NCBI GenBank assembly: GCA_002705055.1
Contig: PAHY01000016.1
Location: 1-64,000 of the forward strand
DNA length: 64,000 bases
DNA from: Planctomycetota bacterium
Lineage (GTDB): Bacteria; Planctomycetota; UBA1135
Direction of reading: 5' to 3'
Numbering within the stretch: the stretch's first letter is position 1; each line of letters begins with the position of its first letter. A program made the position numbers and the translations under genes. Positions 16,282 through 23,914 of this stretch are shown here, piece by piece. A model generated the notes under the pieces. The model saw only the letters and a list, made by a program, of their open reading frames with translations, ran no database searches and was not told where the DNA came from.

Positions 16282-16989
16282 CTAGCGGTTTCCGCGGCCC
16301 CGGTTTCCGGTGCGACCGCCGCCTTCGCCGTTGCCGACGCCGTTGTTGCCACGCGGGCCTCGGCCGTTGTTGCCCGAGTTCCCGTTGTTGCCGTTGTTGC
16401 CGTTGCTGTTCGAGCTGCCGCCATTGCTGCCCGAGCTGCCGTTCGCGGGCGGGTTGGCGTTGTTCCCGCTGCCGCCTGAGCTTGAACCGCTGTTCGAGCC
16501 GGCGTTGGAGCTGGAACCACCGCCCGACGAGGAGCTCGCTGACTGCTCGCCCCCATCGCCGGTCGGCGAAAGCGAGGCCGGAATGGAGCAGCGGGGTGCA
16601 TCAAACCCCTGCTCATTCCAGGCCACGCTGTACGCGCCGAAACCCGAGGACGCGCCCGCGCGCGTCAGCTTGAGGTTCCAGCGGGTCTGCCAGTCATAGC
16701 TGCTCAGCGCGCCCACATCGAAGTGCTGCGGGTCGGGCACGCGGATCGACAGCTTGTCCAGAGAGTCTGCATAGCTGCCGTTGCGAGCCTGGTACATCTC
16801 CTGCGCGTTGGCGATGTGCGCGAGGTAGGTGTAGGCCTCGCTGGCCTTGGATCGCTCCACCACCGCGGCATAGCGCGGCACGGCCATCATGGCGAGGACG
16901 CCGAGAATCACGACGACAATCGTGAGTTCGACCAGCGAGAAGCCGGCGCTGGAGCGCGCGGCGGAGACACGGGGGGCATGGATCCTCAT
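16282..16989 (-). CDS. Pilin-like protein with an Asn/Gly/Ser-rich tail, array member 4
   Basis: 235 residues from the ATG at 16989, chosen because it gives a normal basic leader (MRIHAPRVSAARSSAG) before FSLVELTIVVVILGVLAMMAVPRY; an upstream in-frame ATG (17058) would add 23 residues. The head keeps LTRAGASSGFGAYSVAWNE and a CSIPASLSPTGDGG end. From about residue 150 the protein becomes a tail of some 85 residues made almost only of Ser, Gly and Asn, changing to Gly/Arg/Asn at the end (RTGNRGRGNR). Such a flexible, polar, finally basic tail would extend from the filament surface. I know of no function for it. Confidence 0.8.
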   Translation of the reverse strand: MRIHAPRVSAARSSAGFSLVELTIVVVILGVLAMMAVPRYAAVVERSKASEAYTYLAHIANAQEMYQARNGSYADSLDKLSIRVPDPQHFDVGALSSYDWQTRWNLKLTRAGASSGFGAYSVAWNEQGFDAPRCSIPASLSPTGDGGEQSASSSSGGGSSSNAGSNSGSSSGGSGNNANPPANGSSGSNGGSSNSNGNNGNNGNSGNNGRGPRGNNGVGNGEGGGRTGNRGRGNR

Positions 16990-17028
16990 GACGTTGGAGG
17001 GGTCTGGCTCAAATCGGCGCAGTGCCCA

Positions 17029-17041
17029 TCTCAACTTGAGA
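17029..17041. promoter_or_regulatory. Palindrome upstream of pilin gene 4
   Basis: TCTCAACTTGAGA is a perfect palindrome around its central base, 40-52 nt upstream of the start at 16989. It shares its core with the sites at 17880 and 18836. Confidence 0.45.
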
Positions 17042-17058
17042 GGCAAGCCCCCATTCAC

Positions 17059-17850
17059 CTACCAGCCCAGCCGGTAGGAGGTGTAGGAGTAGTGCCACTG
17101 CAGAATGAAGTCGAGGTAGTAGTCCTCGCCCTGCGTGTAGTCCTCGGCCGTCATGCCGAAGAAGCGCTCGTTGGTCTGCTCCTGGGTCTCGTTCGAGCGG
17201 TTGAAGATGTTCTCGACGATGTTGAGGAACCACAGCATCGTGTCCAAGTAGGGATCCTCGCCCTCTTCGTAGTCGAGCGAGTTCGCCGTAAACATGCGCT
17301 CGCGGTACTGCTCGAAGCTCTGCGGGCTGTTCGATTCCCAGTTCAGCGAACCAGTCGGCTGCGGGCCGCGCGCGCGGGAACTGCCGCGCGAAGCGCTGCT
17401 CGCGGTCAGCTTGCCGCCGATCCCCGTTGGGGAGATCTCCCTCGCGATGCTGGATCGCTCGGGGGCAAAGCCGCCTTCATCCCAGGCCACGGTGTAGGCG
17501 CCGTACCCCTGCGAAGCCCCGCTGCGCTGCAGCTTGAGCTGCCAGGTGGTCTGCCAGTCCACGCTGGCGAGCTCGCCGACCTCGAAGAAGCTCGGGTCAT
17601 CCAGCCGCAGGCCGAGCTTAGCCAGCTTGTTCGCATACTGGCCGTGCCGGGCCTGGTACATCTCCTGCGCCTTCGCGACGTGCTGGAGGTAGACGTAGGC
17701 TTCGCTGGCCTTGCTCCGCTCGCTGATCTGGTGGTATTTCGGCACCGCCATCATGGCGAGCACGCCAAGAATGACGACCACGATGGTCAGCTCGACCAGC
17801 GAGAAGCCAGCCTGAGCACGGAATCGACGGGGGGCGCGGGGGGAACGCAT
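17059..17850 (-). CDS. Pilin-like protein with an acidic/aromatic C-terminal extension, array member 3
   Basis: 263 residues from the ATG at 17850, chosen for the leader MRSPRAPRRFRAQAG before FSLVELTIVVVILGVLAMMAVPKY; an in-frame ATG at 17916 is less likely. The pilin head (LQRSGASQGYGAYTVAWDE) ends near residue 145. About 110 residues follow: a Ser/Arg/Gly linker, then helical acidic repeats with aromatic residues (NSLDYEEGEDPYLDTMLWFL and AEDYTQGEDYYLDFILQW), which look like two copies of a DYxxGEDxYLD unit. The extension may be a binding or cap module. Confidence 0.8.
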   Translation of the reverse strand: MRSPRAPRRFRAQAGFSLVELTIVVVILGVLAMMAVPKYHQISERSKASEAYVYLQHVAKAQEMYQARHGQYANKLAKLGLRLDDPSFFEVGELASVDWQTTWQLKLQRSGASQGYGAYTVAWDEGGFAPERSSIAREISPTGIGGKLTASSASRGSSRARGPQPTGSLNWESNSPQSFEQYRERMFTANSLDYEEGEDPYLDTMLWFLNIVENIFNRSNETQEQTNERFFGMTAEDYTQGEDYYLDFILQWHYSYTSYRLGW

Positions 17851-17879
17851 GGTCTCCCCGGCTCTTCGACCGGCACCGC

Positions 17880-17894
17880 GTCTCGACTTGAGAC
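17880..17894. promoter_or_regulatory. Palindrome upstream of pilin gene 3
   Basis: GTCTCGACTTGAGAC has complementary 5-bp ends and lies 30-44 nt upstream of the start at 17850. It has the same core as the sites at 17029 and 18836. Confidence 0.45.
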
Positions 17895-17940
17895 AGCAGT
17901 GGACGGGCGAGCCCACTCAAGGGGGTCAGCCTCAGCCGGC

Positions 17941-18327
17941 TCAGAAGATCGGAATCAGCCGCTGCGGCAGATCCGAGTTCAAGCTGTCGAAACCGGCGGA
18001 AGTCCAGACCACCCGATACGCCCCCGCCTCCTCCGACGGCGGCCAGCGCTCCAGTTGGACGGTCCAGTTGTCATTCTCAGCAACTCCATGTAACTCCCAG
18101 ACTCGAAAGTACTTCGGTTGGGTCAGCCCAGGCTCGAGCTGATCAAGCGAGTCGGCGAAGTGGCCCGTACGAGCGCGGAATCGCTGTTGCATCGCCTCCA
18201 CTTGAGCCAAGTAGGCGAAGGCCTCGGAGGCCCGCGCTCGCTCCGACGAGCCGCAAACGGACGGCTTCGGCAGAGCCGCGAGCGCAACCACGGCTCCGGC
18301 AGCAAGCAGGGGTCCGAGCTTGGCCAT
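17941..18327 (-). CDS. Pilin-head paralogue lacking the prepilin peptidase site, array member 2
   Basis: 128 residues from the ATG at 18327. The N-terminus is MAKLGPLLAAGAVVALAALP, which has a hydrophobic stretch but no Gly-Phe cleavage site and no Glu5. The following region (SERARASEAFAYLAQVEAMQ, then RARTGHFADSLDQLEPGL) and the head (EAGAYRVVWTSAGFDS) are clearly homologous to the neighbouring pilins. It could be exported by Sec as a soluble, head-only protein or stay as a membrane-anchored monomer; it should not polymerise like its relatives. It may also be a decaying copy, although the frame is intact. Confidence 0.72.
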   Translation of the reverse strand: MAKLGPLLAAGAVVALAALPKPSVCGSSERARASEAFAYLAQVEAMQQRFRARTGHFADSLDQLEPGLTQPKYFRVWELHGVAENDNWTVQLERWPPSEEAGAYRVVWTSAGFDSLNSDLPQRLIPIF

Positions 18328-18344
18328 CCCTCTCTCTCGGCCGT

Positions 18345-18818
18345 TTACGGCGCGCGGCTCGAGACTGCGGCGCCTGGCACCAGCGTCCCGGCGACGGTGG
18401 AGCGGTCGCGCTGGAATCCCCGCTCGCTGAAGACCACGGTGTAGGGGCCATGCCCGCCGTTGGGCTCCCGGCGGATCAGCCGCAGGCTCCAGCGGCGCTC
18501 CCAATCCAGGCTGAAAGCCTCGCCGATCACAAACCAGCGCGGCGTTGCCATGCCCAGGTCCAGGTCTTCAAGCCGGCGCGCGTACTCACCGCACCAGGCG
18601 CGGTGGCGCTCCTGCGCCTTGGCCACGTGACTCAGATAGACGAAGGCCTCGGAAGCCCGCGCCTGCTCCGAAAGCAGCTGCACCCGCGGCAGCCCCATCG
18701 AAAGGAAGCAGCCCAGGACCGCCAGAACCACGGAGAGTTCAGCGAGACTGAAGCCGCGCGAGGCGGAGGCCGCTCGTGCGGCGCGGGGCAGGGGGGCGAG
18801 CACCGAAAGAGACTCCAT
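18345..18818 (-). CDS. Divergent pilin-like protein, array member 1 (first gene)
   Basis: 157 residues from the ATG at 18818. A long leader (MESLSVLAPLPRAARAASAS then RG) precedes FSLAELSVVLAVLGCFLSMG, with Glu5 kept. The spine (EQARASEAFVYLSHVAKAQE) matches the other members, while the head is divergent (PNGGHGPYTVVFSERGFQRD). It contains two cysteines (in the helix and in RAWCGEYA) that most neighbours lack. As first gene of the array and a divergent sequence it is a good candidate for an initiating or tip subunit. A longer open frame to 19139 overlaps purF and is not believed. Confidence 0.76.
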   Translation of the reverse strand: MESLSVLAPLPRAARAASASRGFSLAELSVVLAVLGCFLSMGLPRVQLLSEQARASEAFVYLSHVAKAQERHRAWCGEYARRLEDLDLGMATPRWFVIGEAFSLDWERRWSLRLIRREPNGGHGPYTVVFSERGFQRDRSTVAGTLVPGAAVSSRAP

Positions 18819-18835
18819 CTCTACGACGGCACCCC

Positions 18836-18856
18836 AGAGTCTCAACTTGAGACTCT
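18836..18856. promoter_or_regulatory. Long palindrome upstream of the pilin array
   Basis: AGAGTCTCAA (18836-18845) and TTGAGACTCT (18847-18856) are perfect complements around one central base, 18-38 nt upstream of the first pilin start (18818) and 35 nt beyond the purF stop. There is no T-run, so an operator is more likely than a terminator. Confidence 0.5.
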
Positions 18857-18891
18857 CGCCCGGAAAAGCGTCTCGAAATCGACCTGCGCGC

Positions 18892-20346
18892 CTAGGTGCG
18901 CGCCGCGGCCCGCTCGGCGGAGAGCGCTTCCAGATGCTCGGTGGCATCCCGCGTCGGGTACTTGCCGGTGAAGCAGCCGGAGCAGAAGGCCTCGACCTTC
19001 GGGTTGCCCGCTCGCGCCGCCTCGACCATGCGCTCGAGCTCGAGGTAGACCAGATGATCGGCGCCGATCTCGGTGGCCACGTCGTCGACCGACTTGCCCC
19101 GCGCGACGAAGTCCTTTTCCGTCGCCATATCGATGCCATACGGGCAAGCGGCGATCAGCGGCGGCGAGGTCGAGGCGAAGTAGACCTGATTGGCCCCCGC
19201 GCTGCGCGCGGCTTCGATGATCTTGCGCGAAGTGTTGCCGCGCACGATCGAGTCGTCGACCAGCAGCACGTTCTTGCCCTCAAACTCGAGCGGAATCGGG
19301 TTGAGCTTGCGACGGATCGAAGTCTGCCGCGCCTGCTGGTTGGGCATGATGAAGGTCCGCCCGACGTAGCGGTTCTTGATGAAGCCCTCGCGGTAGGGAA
19401 CGCCCAGCTCCTGCGCCATCGACAGCGCGGCATCGCGCGCGCTGTCCGGGATGGGGATCACCACATCCGGCTCGGGCGCGCCGGACTCGCGCCACTGCTG
19501 CGCGAGGGTTTCGCCGAAGCGGCGCCGCGTCTTGTAGACGCTGATCTCGTCGAGGAAGGAATCCGGCCGCGCGAAGTAAACCAGCTCGAAGATGCAAGGG
19601 CGGTGCTCCTGCTCGACCACCTGGATCCAGATCGGATCCTGACCCGGCTCGACCAGGATTGCCTCGCCGTTGCGCAGATCGCGCACGCGGGTGAAGCCCA
19701 GCACATCCAGGGCAACCGACTCGCTGGCGACCGCCCATTCGGTGCCTTCTTCCGTCTCGCGCTTGCCGACGATGCACGGCTTGATGCCGGTCGGATCGCG
19801 GAAGGCGAACAGCGTGCCCTCGGCCAGAATCCCCGCCACGGAGTACGCGCCCTTGGTCGTCTCGAAGGCGCGCGCCGTCGCCAGCCGCATGCGCTGTTCA
19901 CGCGGCAGCGAGGGATCGGCATCCTTCATCCCGCTGGCGAAGGCGTAGAGAATCGCCTCGACGTCGCAGGAAGACTCCAGCGTGATGTGATTGGCCGGAT
20001 ACTCGCGCGACTTGAGATCCATCCAGTTGGTCAAGTTCCCGTTGTGCGTCATGCCGATGCCAAACGGGAAGTTGATGTAGAAGGGCTGCGCGTCCTGGTC
20101 GGCGCCCATGCCCACCGTCGGATAGCGCACGTGCGCGATCGCCAGGTTGCCCGTCAGCCGCTGCATATCGAGCGCGCTGAAGATGTCGCGCACCATGCCG
20201 TTCTGCTTGCGCAGATGGAACATGCCGTCAAAAGACAGAATGCCCGCCGCGTCTTGCCCGCGGTGCTGGAGTGCGATGAGCCCCTCGTAGAGTTCAGGGG
20301 CGACGTCCTTCCCAGGAAGGCCTGCGATGCCGATGAAGCCGCACAT
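18892..20346 (-). CDS. purF: Amidophosphoribosyltransferase
   Basis: 484 residues. The protein starts MCGFIGIAG, so Cys2 becomes the N-terminal glutaminase nucleophile after Met removal and there is no propeptide, as in the E. coli type. The glutaminase domain (about 2-240, with QHRGQDAAGI and THNGNLTN) is followed by the phosphoribosyltransferase domain with the PRPP loop VLLVDDSIVRGNTSRKII. It catalyses the first step of purine synthesis, PRPP plus glutamine to phosphoribosylamine. It lies 14 nt after selU on the same strand and ahead of the pilin array. Confidence 0.95.
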   Translation of the reverse strand: MCGFIGIAGLPGKDVAPELYEGLIALQHRGQDAAGILSFDGMFHLRKQNGMVRDIFSALDMQRLTGNLAIAHVRYPTVGMGADQDAQPFYINFPFGIGMTHNGNLTNWMDLKSREYPANHITLESSCDVEAILYAFASGMKDADPSLPREQRMRLATARAFETTKGAYSVAGILAEGTLFAFRDPTGIKPCIVGKRETEEGTEWAVASESVALDVLGFTRVRDLRNGEAILVEPGQDPIWIQVVEQEHRPCIFELVYFARPDSFLDEISVYKTRRRFGETLAQQWRESGAPEPDVVIPIPDSARDAALSMAQELGVPYREGFIKNRYVGRTFIMPNQQARQTSIRRKLNPIPLEFEGKNVLLVDDSIVRGNTSRKIIEAARSAGANQVYFASTSPPLIAACPYGIDMATEKDFVARGKSVDDVATEIGADHLVYLELERMVEAARAGNPKVEAFCSGCFTGKYPTRDATEHLEALSAERAAART

Positions 20347-20360
20347 GGAGGACTTCCATT

Positions 20361-21548
20361 CTATCCGGGCTGCCCGCGATGCGCCCCGGCCGAGCCACGC
20401 AGCGCCAGGATTTCATCCAGCAGGCCGGGCGCGGTCGCATCGAGGGTCGCCCGGTAATCCCGGTCCCGCTCGCCGTGGGCATAGAGCGGGTCGTAGTGCT
20501 CGTGGAGCAAGGACTCGGTGACCTCCCGCCAGGCGCCCGACCGGAGCTGCCGCTGCAGCGCGTCGACCCGCGCCTCGCCGAGCTTGGTCCGTAGGCCGTC
20601 CAGGGCCGCGGCGCAGGCTTCGAGTCGCTCCCCGTCCGGCTCGCCGTCGAGCACGGCCTCGCCCAGGTAGTCGCGCCCCAGCAGCTCGACCCGCGCCGCG
20701 ACCGGAGCCTCCAGCTTGAGCTGTGGCGCGGACTGCATCGCGCGATAGAGCGGCTCAGGCAGGATCGCATCCCCTACCTTGCGGCTCTCGCCCTCGACGT
20801 AGACCGGCTGACCGCCCAGCTCCTGCAGCCGTTGCAGCAGCGCCGATTCGAAGGTCGGCTGCGAAACCGGCTGGAGGCCGACCGCGCCCAGCACCGAGGA
20901 GCGGTGCCCGGCCAGGCCTTCCAGGTCGAGGGTGGACCCCGGGCAGCGCAGCTCTAGAGCACGCAGGATCTCGGTCTTCCCGACTCCGGTCGCGCCGCGC
21001 AGCACGATCAGCTGAAAGTCGGACTCCTGATAGGCCGCCAGCTGCTCCATGACCCAGGTCCGATACGCCTTGTAGCCCCCGGCGAGGAAGCCCACCTGGG
21101 TCTCGCCCAGCGCGCGCAGCAGCAGCGCGACCGACTGCGAGCGCATGCCGCCGCGCCAGCAGTGCAGGATCAGCGGCTGCTCGCCGAGCTCGTCCAGCTT
21201 GGCGTCGCCGTCGAGCAGCACCCCCGGCTCGCGCATCTGCTGACGCAGCGCCGCCGCCAGCTCCTGGAATCGCTCGCCCCACTCTTCCGGGGCCACGCGC
21301 CGCTGCAGGATCTGCTCCAGCTTCGCGCCCATCTCGCCCTCGACCATGCGCAGCCCTGCCTCGTAGGCCGCGGCGGGCGATTCTTGCTTGTAGAGAGTGC
21401 CGACGATCGCGCGCTGCTGGTCGTCGAACAGCGGCACCGACTCGGCGCCAGGCAGGTGGTCGCGAGCGAACTCGGCCGGACTGCGCAGGTCGACGATGCG
21501 GGCTCGACCGGCCAGGACGGTCTCGCAGGAGAAGGTGGGGAGGCGCAC
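20361..21548 (-). CDS. selU: tRNA 2-selenouridine synthase
   Basis: 395 residues. It has an N-terminal rhodanese domain with the diagnostic LHCWRGGMRSQSVA (catalytic Cys near residue 128) and a C-terminal P-loop domain (GATGVGKTE, about 184-192). This pairing is specific to SelU/MnmH, which swaps sulfur for selenium at the wobble 2-thiouridine of some tRNAs, through a geranylated intermediate, using selenophosphate. The selenophosphate synthetase gene (selD) is not in the window. It is divergent from transaldolase, with 47 bp between the starts. Confidence 0.93.
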   Translation of the reverse strand: MRLPTFSCETVLAGRARIVDLRSPAEFARDHLPGAESVPLFDDQQRAIVGTLYKQESPAAAYEAGLRMVEGEMGAKLEQILQRRVAPEEWGERFQELAAALRQQMREPGVLLDGDAKLDELGEQPLILHCWRGGMRSQSVALLLRALGETQVGFLAGGYKAYRTWVMEQLAAYQESDFQLIVLRGATGVGKTEILRALELRCPGSTLDLEGLAGHRSSVLGAVGLQPVSQPTFESALLQRLQELGGQPVYVEGESRKVGDAILPEPLYRAMQSAPQLKLEAPVAARVELLGRDYLGEAVLDGEPDGERLEACAAALDGLRTKLGEARVDALQRQLRSGAWREVTESLLHEHYDPLYAHGERDRDYRATLDATAPGLLDEILALRGSAGAHRGQPG

Positions 21549-21595
21549 GGGCTGCGCGGATTCTAGAATCTCGATTCCCTCGTTCCCGACGCGCC

Positions 21596-22852
21596 ATGCC
21601 CGACTCCCCTGCTCTCGCCACCCCGCAACTCAATTCCGTCATTCAGGCCGGCATCTCCGAGGAGCTGCTGCGCGGCGAGGTCAACCCGCTGTGGGCCCGC
21701 CTGCGCGAGGTCGGCACCGAGCCCTGGCTCGACACCGGCGATATGGACGAGGCCGCGCGGCTGTGGGCGCACGAGTTCACCGCGCTGACCACCAACAACA
21801 CGCTGCTGAACAAGGAGATCCAGAAAGGCCTCTACGACGCCTGGATCCCGGAGGCCGCGGCCGCCGTGCGCGCCGACCGGCCCGACATCGACGAGCAGGA
21901 ACTGGTGCTCGAGATCGCCTTCGCCCTCAACGCACGCCACGGTCTGCGTCTGGTCGAACGCTTCGGCGCCTACGTCTCGGTCGAGCTGCACACGGACCTG
22001 GCCCACGACGTGGAGCGTTCGGTGGCTTATGGCCGGCGCTACGCCGCGCTGTCGGACAAGTTCATCGTCAAGGTTCCGCTCACGCCGGAAGGACTGATCG
22101 CGGCGCGTCACCTCGAGGAGCAGGGGATCCCGGTCAACTTCACGCTGGGCTTCAGCGCCCGCGAGAACTTCCTGGTCGCCTGCGTCGCGCAGCCGAGCTG
22201 GGTCAACATCTTCCTGGGTCGACTCAACGCCTACGCCGCCGGCGAAGGCCTGGGCGATGGCGCCTGGGTGGGCGAGCGCACTCACATGGCCTCGCAGGCT
22301 GCGGTCAAGGAACTGCGCGAGTCGATCGGCGTCTCGACGCGGCAGATCGCTGCCAGCATGCGCTCCGGCGAGCAGGTCGCCACGCTGGCGGGCACGGATG
22401 TTTACACCATGCCCATCGCAGTCGCGGAAGGCTTCCTCGCCGGCAGCCCGACCGCAGAAGTGCTGCAGGATCGCACCGGCGAGGACTACCAGCCGAGCTG
22501 GGCCGAAGGCATCGACCCGGACGCCGAGGGTGTGCACAAGCTCTGGGAAGTGGACGCGAGCTTCAAGGAGGTCTGCCTCGAGCTGGCCGCACGCGACTAC
22601 GAAAACTTGACCGCCGCCGAGGTCCTGGCCGCGCTCGATGCCGCTGGTTACAGCGATGTCTTCCCAAGGCTGACAGAGAACGAGCTCGCCACGCTGGTCG
22701 CCGAAGGCAAAGCGCCGAAGCGCGCCACCTGGCAGTCGCAGCTCGCGCAGGGCAAGTACGGGCTGGACGGCCTGTTCACCCTGGCTGGCCTGCACGCCTT
22801 TGCCCAGGATCAGGCGGCGCTGGACGAGCGGATTCGTCAGCAGCTGGCCTAA
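21596..22852 (+). CDS. tal: Transaldolase family protein
   Basis: 418 residues with features of bacterial transaldolase: PWLDTGDMDEAARLW, ALTTNNTLLNKEI, and KFIVKVPLTPEGLIAA carrying the Schiff-base Lys159. Transaldolase moves a dihydroxyacetone unit between sugar phosphates in the pentose phosphate pathway. It is longer than E. coli TalB (317), mainly from a C-terminal extension of about 100 residues, so it is a long variant. Transcription probably ends at the palindromic hairpin just after the stop. Confidence 0.82.
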   Translation: MPDSPALATPQLNSVIQAGISEELLRGEVNPLWARLREVGTEPWLDTGDMDEAARLWAHEFTALTTNNTLLNKEIQKGLYDAWIPEAAAAVRADRPDIDEQELVLEIAFALNARHGLRLVERFGAYVSVELHTDLAHDVERSVAYGRRYAALSDKFIVKVPLTPEGLIAARHLEEQGIPVNFTLGFSARENFLVACVAQPSWVNIFLGRLNAYAAGEGLGDGAWVGERTHMASQAAVKELRESIGVSTRQIAASMRSGEQVATLAGTDVYTMPIAVAEGFLAGSPTAEVLQDRTGEDYQPSWAEGIDPDAEGVHKLWEVDASFKEVCLELAARDYENLTAAEVLAALDAAGYSDVFPRLTENELATLVAEGKAPKRATWQSQLAQGKYGLDGLFTLAGLHAFAQDQAALDERIRQQLA

Positions 22853-22859
22853 GCCGACG

Positions 22860-22877
22860 CTGCGGCGCGCGCCGCAG
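22860..22877. terminator. Hairpin between convergent genes
   Basis: CTGCGGC (22860-22866) and GCCGCAG (22871-22877) form a perfect 7-bp stem with a GCGC loop, lying in the 30 nt between the transaldolase stop and the opposing stop at 22883. It could act in both directions; there is no T-run. Confidence 0.5.
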
Positions 22878-22882
22878 GACTG

Positions 22883-23914
22883 CTAGAAACGCCAGCCGCC
22901 GCGGCCGCCACCCTGACGACCTCCCCCTTCGCGTGCCGGAGGGGGCGGACCTTCACCGCGCGGCGGGCCTTCGCCCCCGGGACGACCGTCACGCGGCGGA
23001 CCTTCCCCCGGCGGCGGGCCTTCGCCCGGACGCGGAGGCGGACCTTCGCCATTGCCGCGTGAGCCGCGGCTGCCGCCACGACGACCCCGCTCGCGCAAGG
23101 GGCCCGAGCATTCACGAAGCTGCTCGAAGAACTCCTGCGGCGGAAGCGCCACCAGCTCGGCGCGCTTCTTCTCGTCGACTTCCATCTTGGCCCAGCCGTC
23201 GTTCTCGTCGAGCCACTCGATGGTGCGCCACTGCCGCACCTGATCAAGCTCGGCGTCGATCTTCTCGGGCGGCTGTTCGCGCAGGCGGGCGACGGCCTTC
23301 TTGGAAAGCCATCCGTCTTCGATGGCGCGTTCCAGCTCGCGCTCGCGGCGCTTCTTGCGCCACTCTTCGCGCTGCTCGCGCGACCAGCGCAGACGATCTT
23401 CGAAGCCGCCGCGCGGCGGAGGCATCTCGCCCCAGCCATCCACATCCTCGCCGCGTTCCTTGAGCGCCTTACGCACCAGCTCGCGGTGCACACGCTCGCG
23501 TTCGGGCGGCGGGAGCTTGTCGAAGTTCTTGCGCTGCTCCGGGTTCATCCCGGCGATGACTTCCTCGCCGACGGTCCGAAGCAACTGGGTGCGACGCTCC
23601 AGTTCCTTGCGCGCTTCGGGCGACATCTCGCGGAAGCGCTTCATGCGCTCGCGCGCCTTTTCCTTTTCTTCTTCGCTGAGGCCTTCCCACCAGCGGGCCG
23701 CTTCTTCGCGCGTCATCCGGCGCGGGTCCTTCTGCCCTTCCTTGCCCGACTGCTTGGACTCGTCGCGCTTCTTCTCGCCTTCCTGAGCCTGCGGCTCCTG
23801 CGTGACCGGCTCCTGCGCAGCCGGCACGGCCGGTGCCGTCGGCGCGGTCGGCGCTGTGTCGCCCGCCTGCCAACTGCCGGCGAGGACCCAGGGCGCGAGC
23901 CAGAGCAGCATCAT
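22883..23914 (-). CDS. Exported DUF3106-like protein behind an ECF sigma operon
   Basis: 343 residues: a signal peptide (MMLLWLAPWVLAGSWQAG), an Ala/Pro/Gln spacer, then a highly charged helical region with repeats of the DUF3106 style (GLSEEEKEKARERMKRFREM, MSPEARKELERR, LPPPERERVHRELV). The C-terminal 70 residues are Gly/Pro/Arg repeats (GEGPPPGEGPPRDGRPGGEG). Proteins of this sort often sit behind sigma/anti-sigma pairs and are thought to be periplasmic sensors or chaperones; that role is inferred. The start overlaps the anti-sigma stop as ATGA. Confidence 0.65.
   Translation of the reverse strand: MMLLWLAPWVLAGSWQAGDTAPTAPTAPAVPAAQEPVTQEPQAQEGEKKRDESKQSGKEGQKDPRRMTREEAARWWEGLSEEEKEKARERMKRFREMSPEARKELERRTQLLRTVGEEVIAGMNPEQRKNFDKLPPPERERVHRELVRKALKERGEDVDGWGEMPPPRGGFEDRLRWSREQREEWRKKRRERELERAIEDGWLSKKAVARLREQPPEKIDAELDQVRQWRTIEWLDENDGWAKMEVDEKKRAELVALPPQEFFEQLRECSGPLRERGRRGGSRGSRGNGEGPPPRPGEGPPPGEGPPRDGRPGGEGPPRGEGPPPPAREGGGRQGGGRGGWRF

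Noticed and set aside
16167-16616. Ala/Thr-rich minus-strand frame over the Asn/Gly/Ser tail
   Set aside because: It is a frame-shifted reading of the repeat codons; the pilin frame has the conserved N-terminus.
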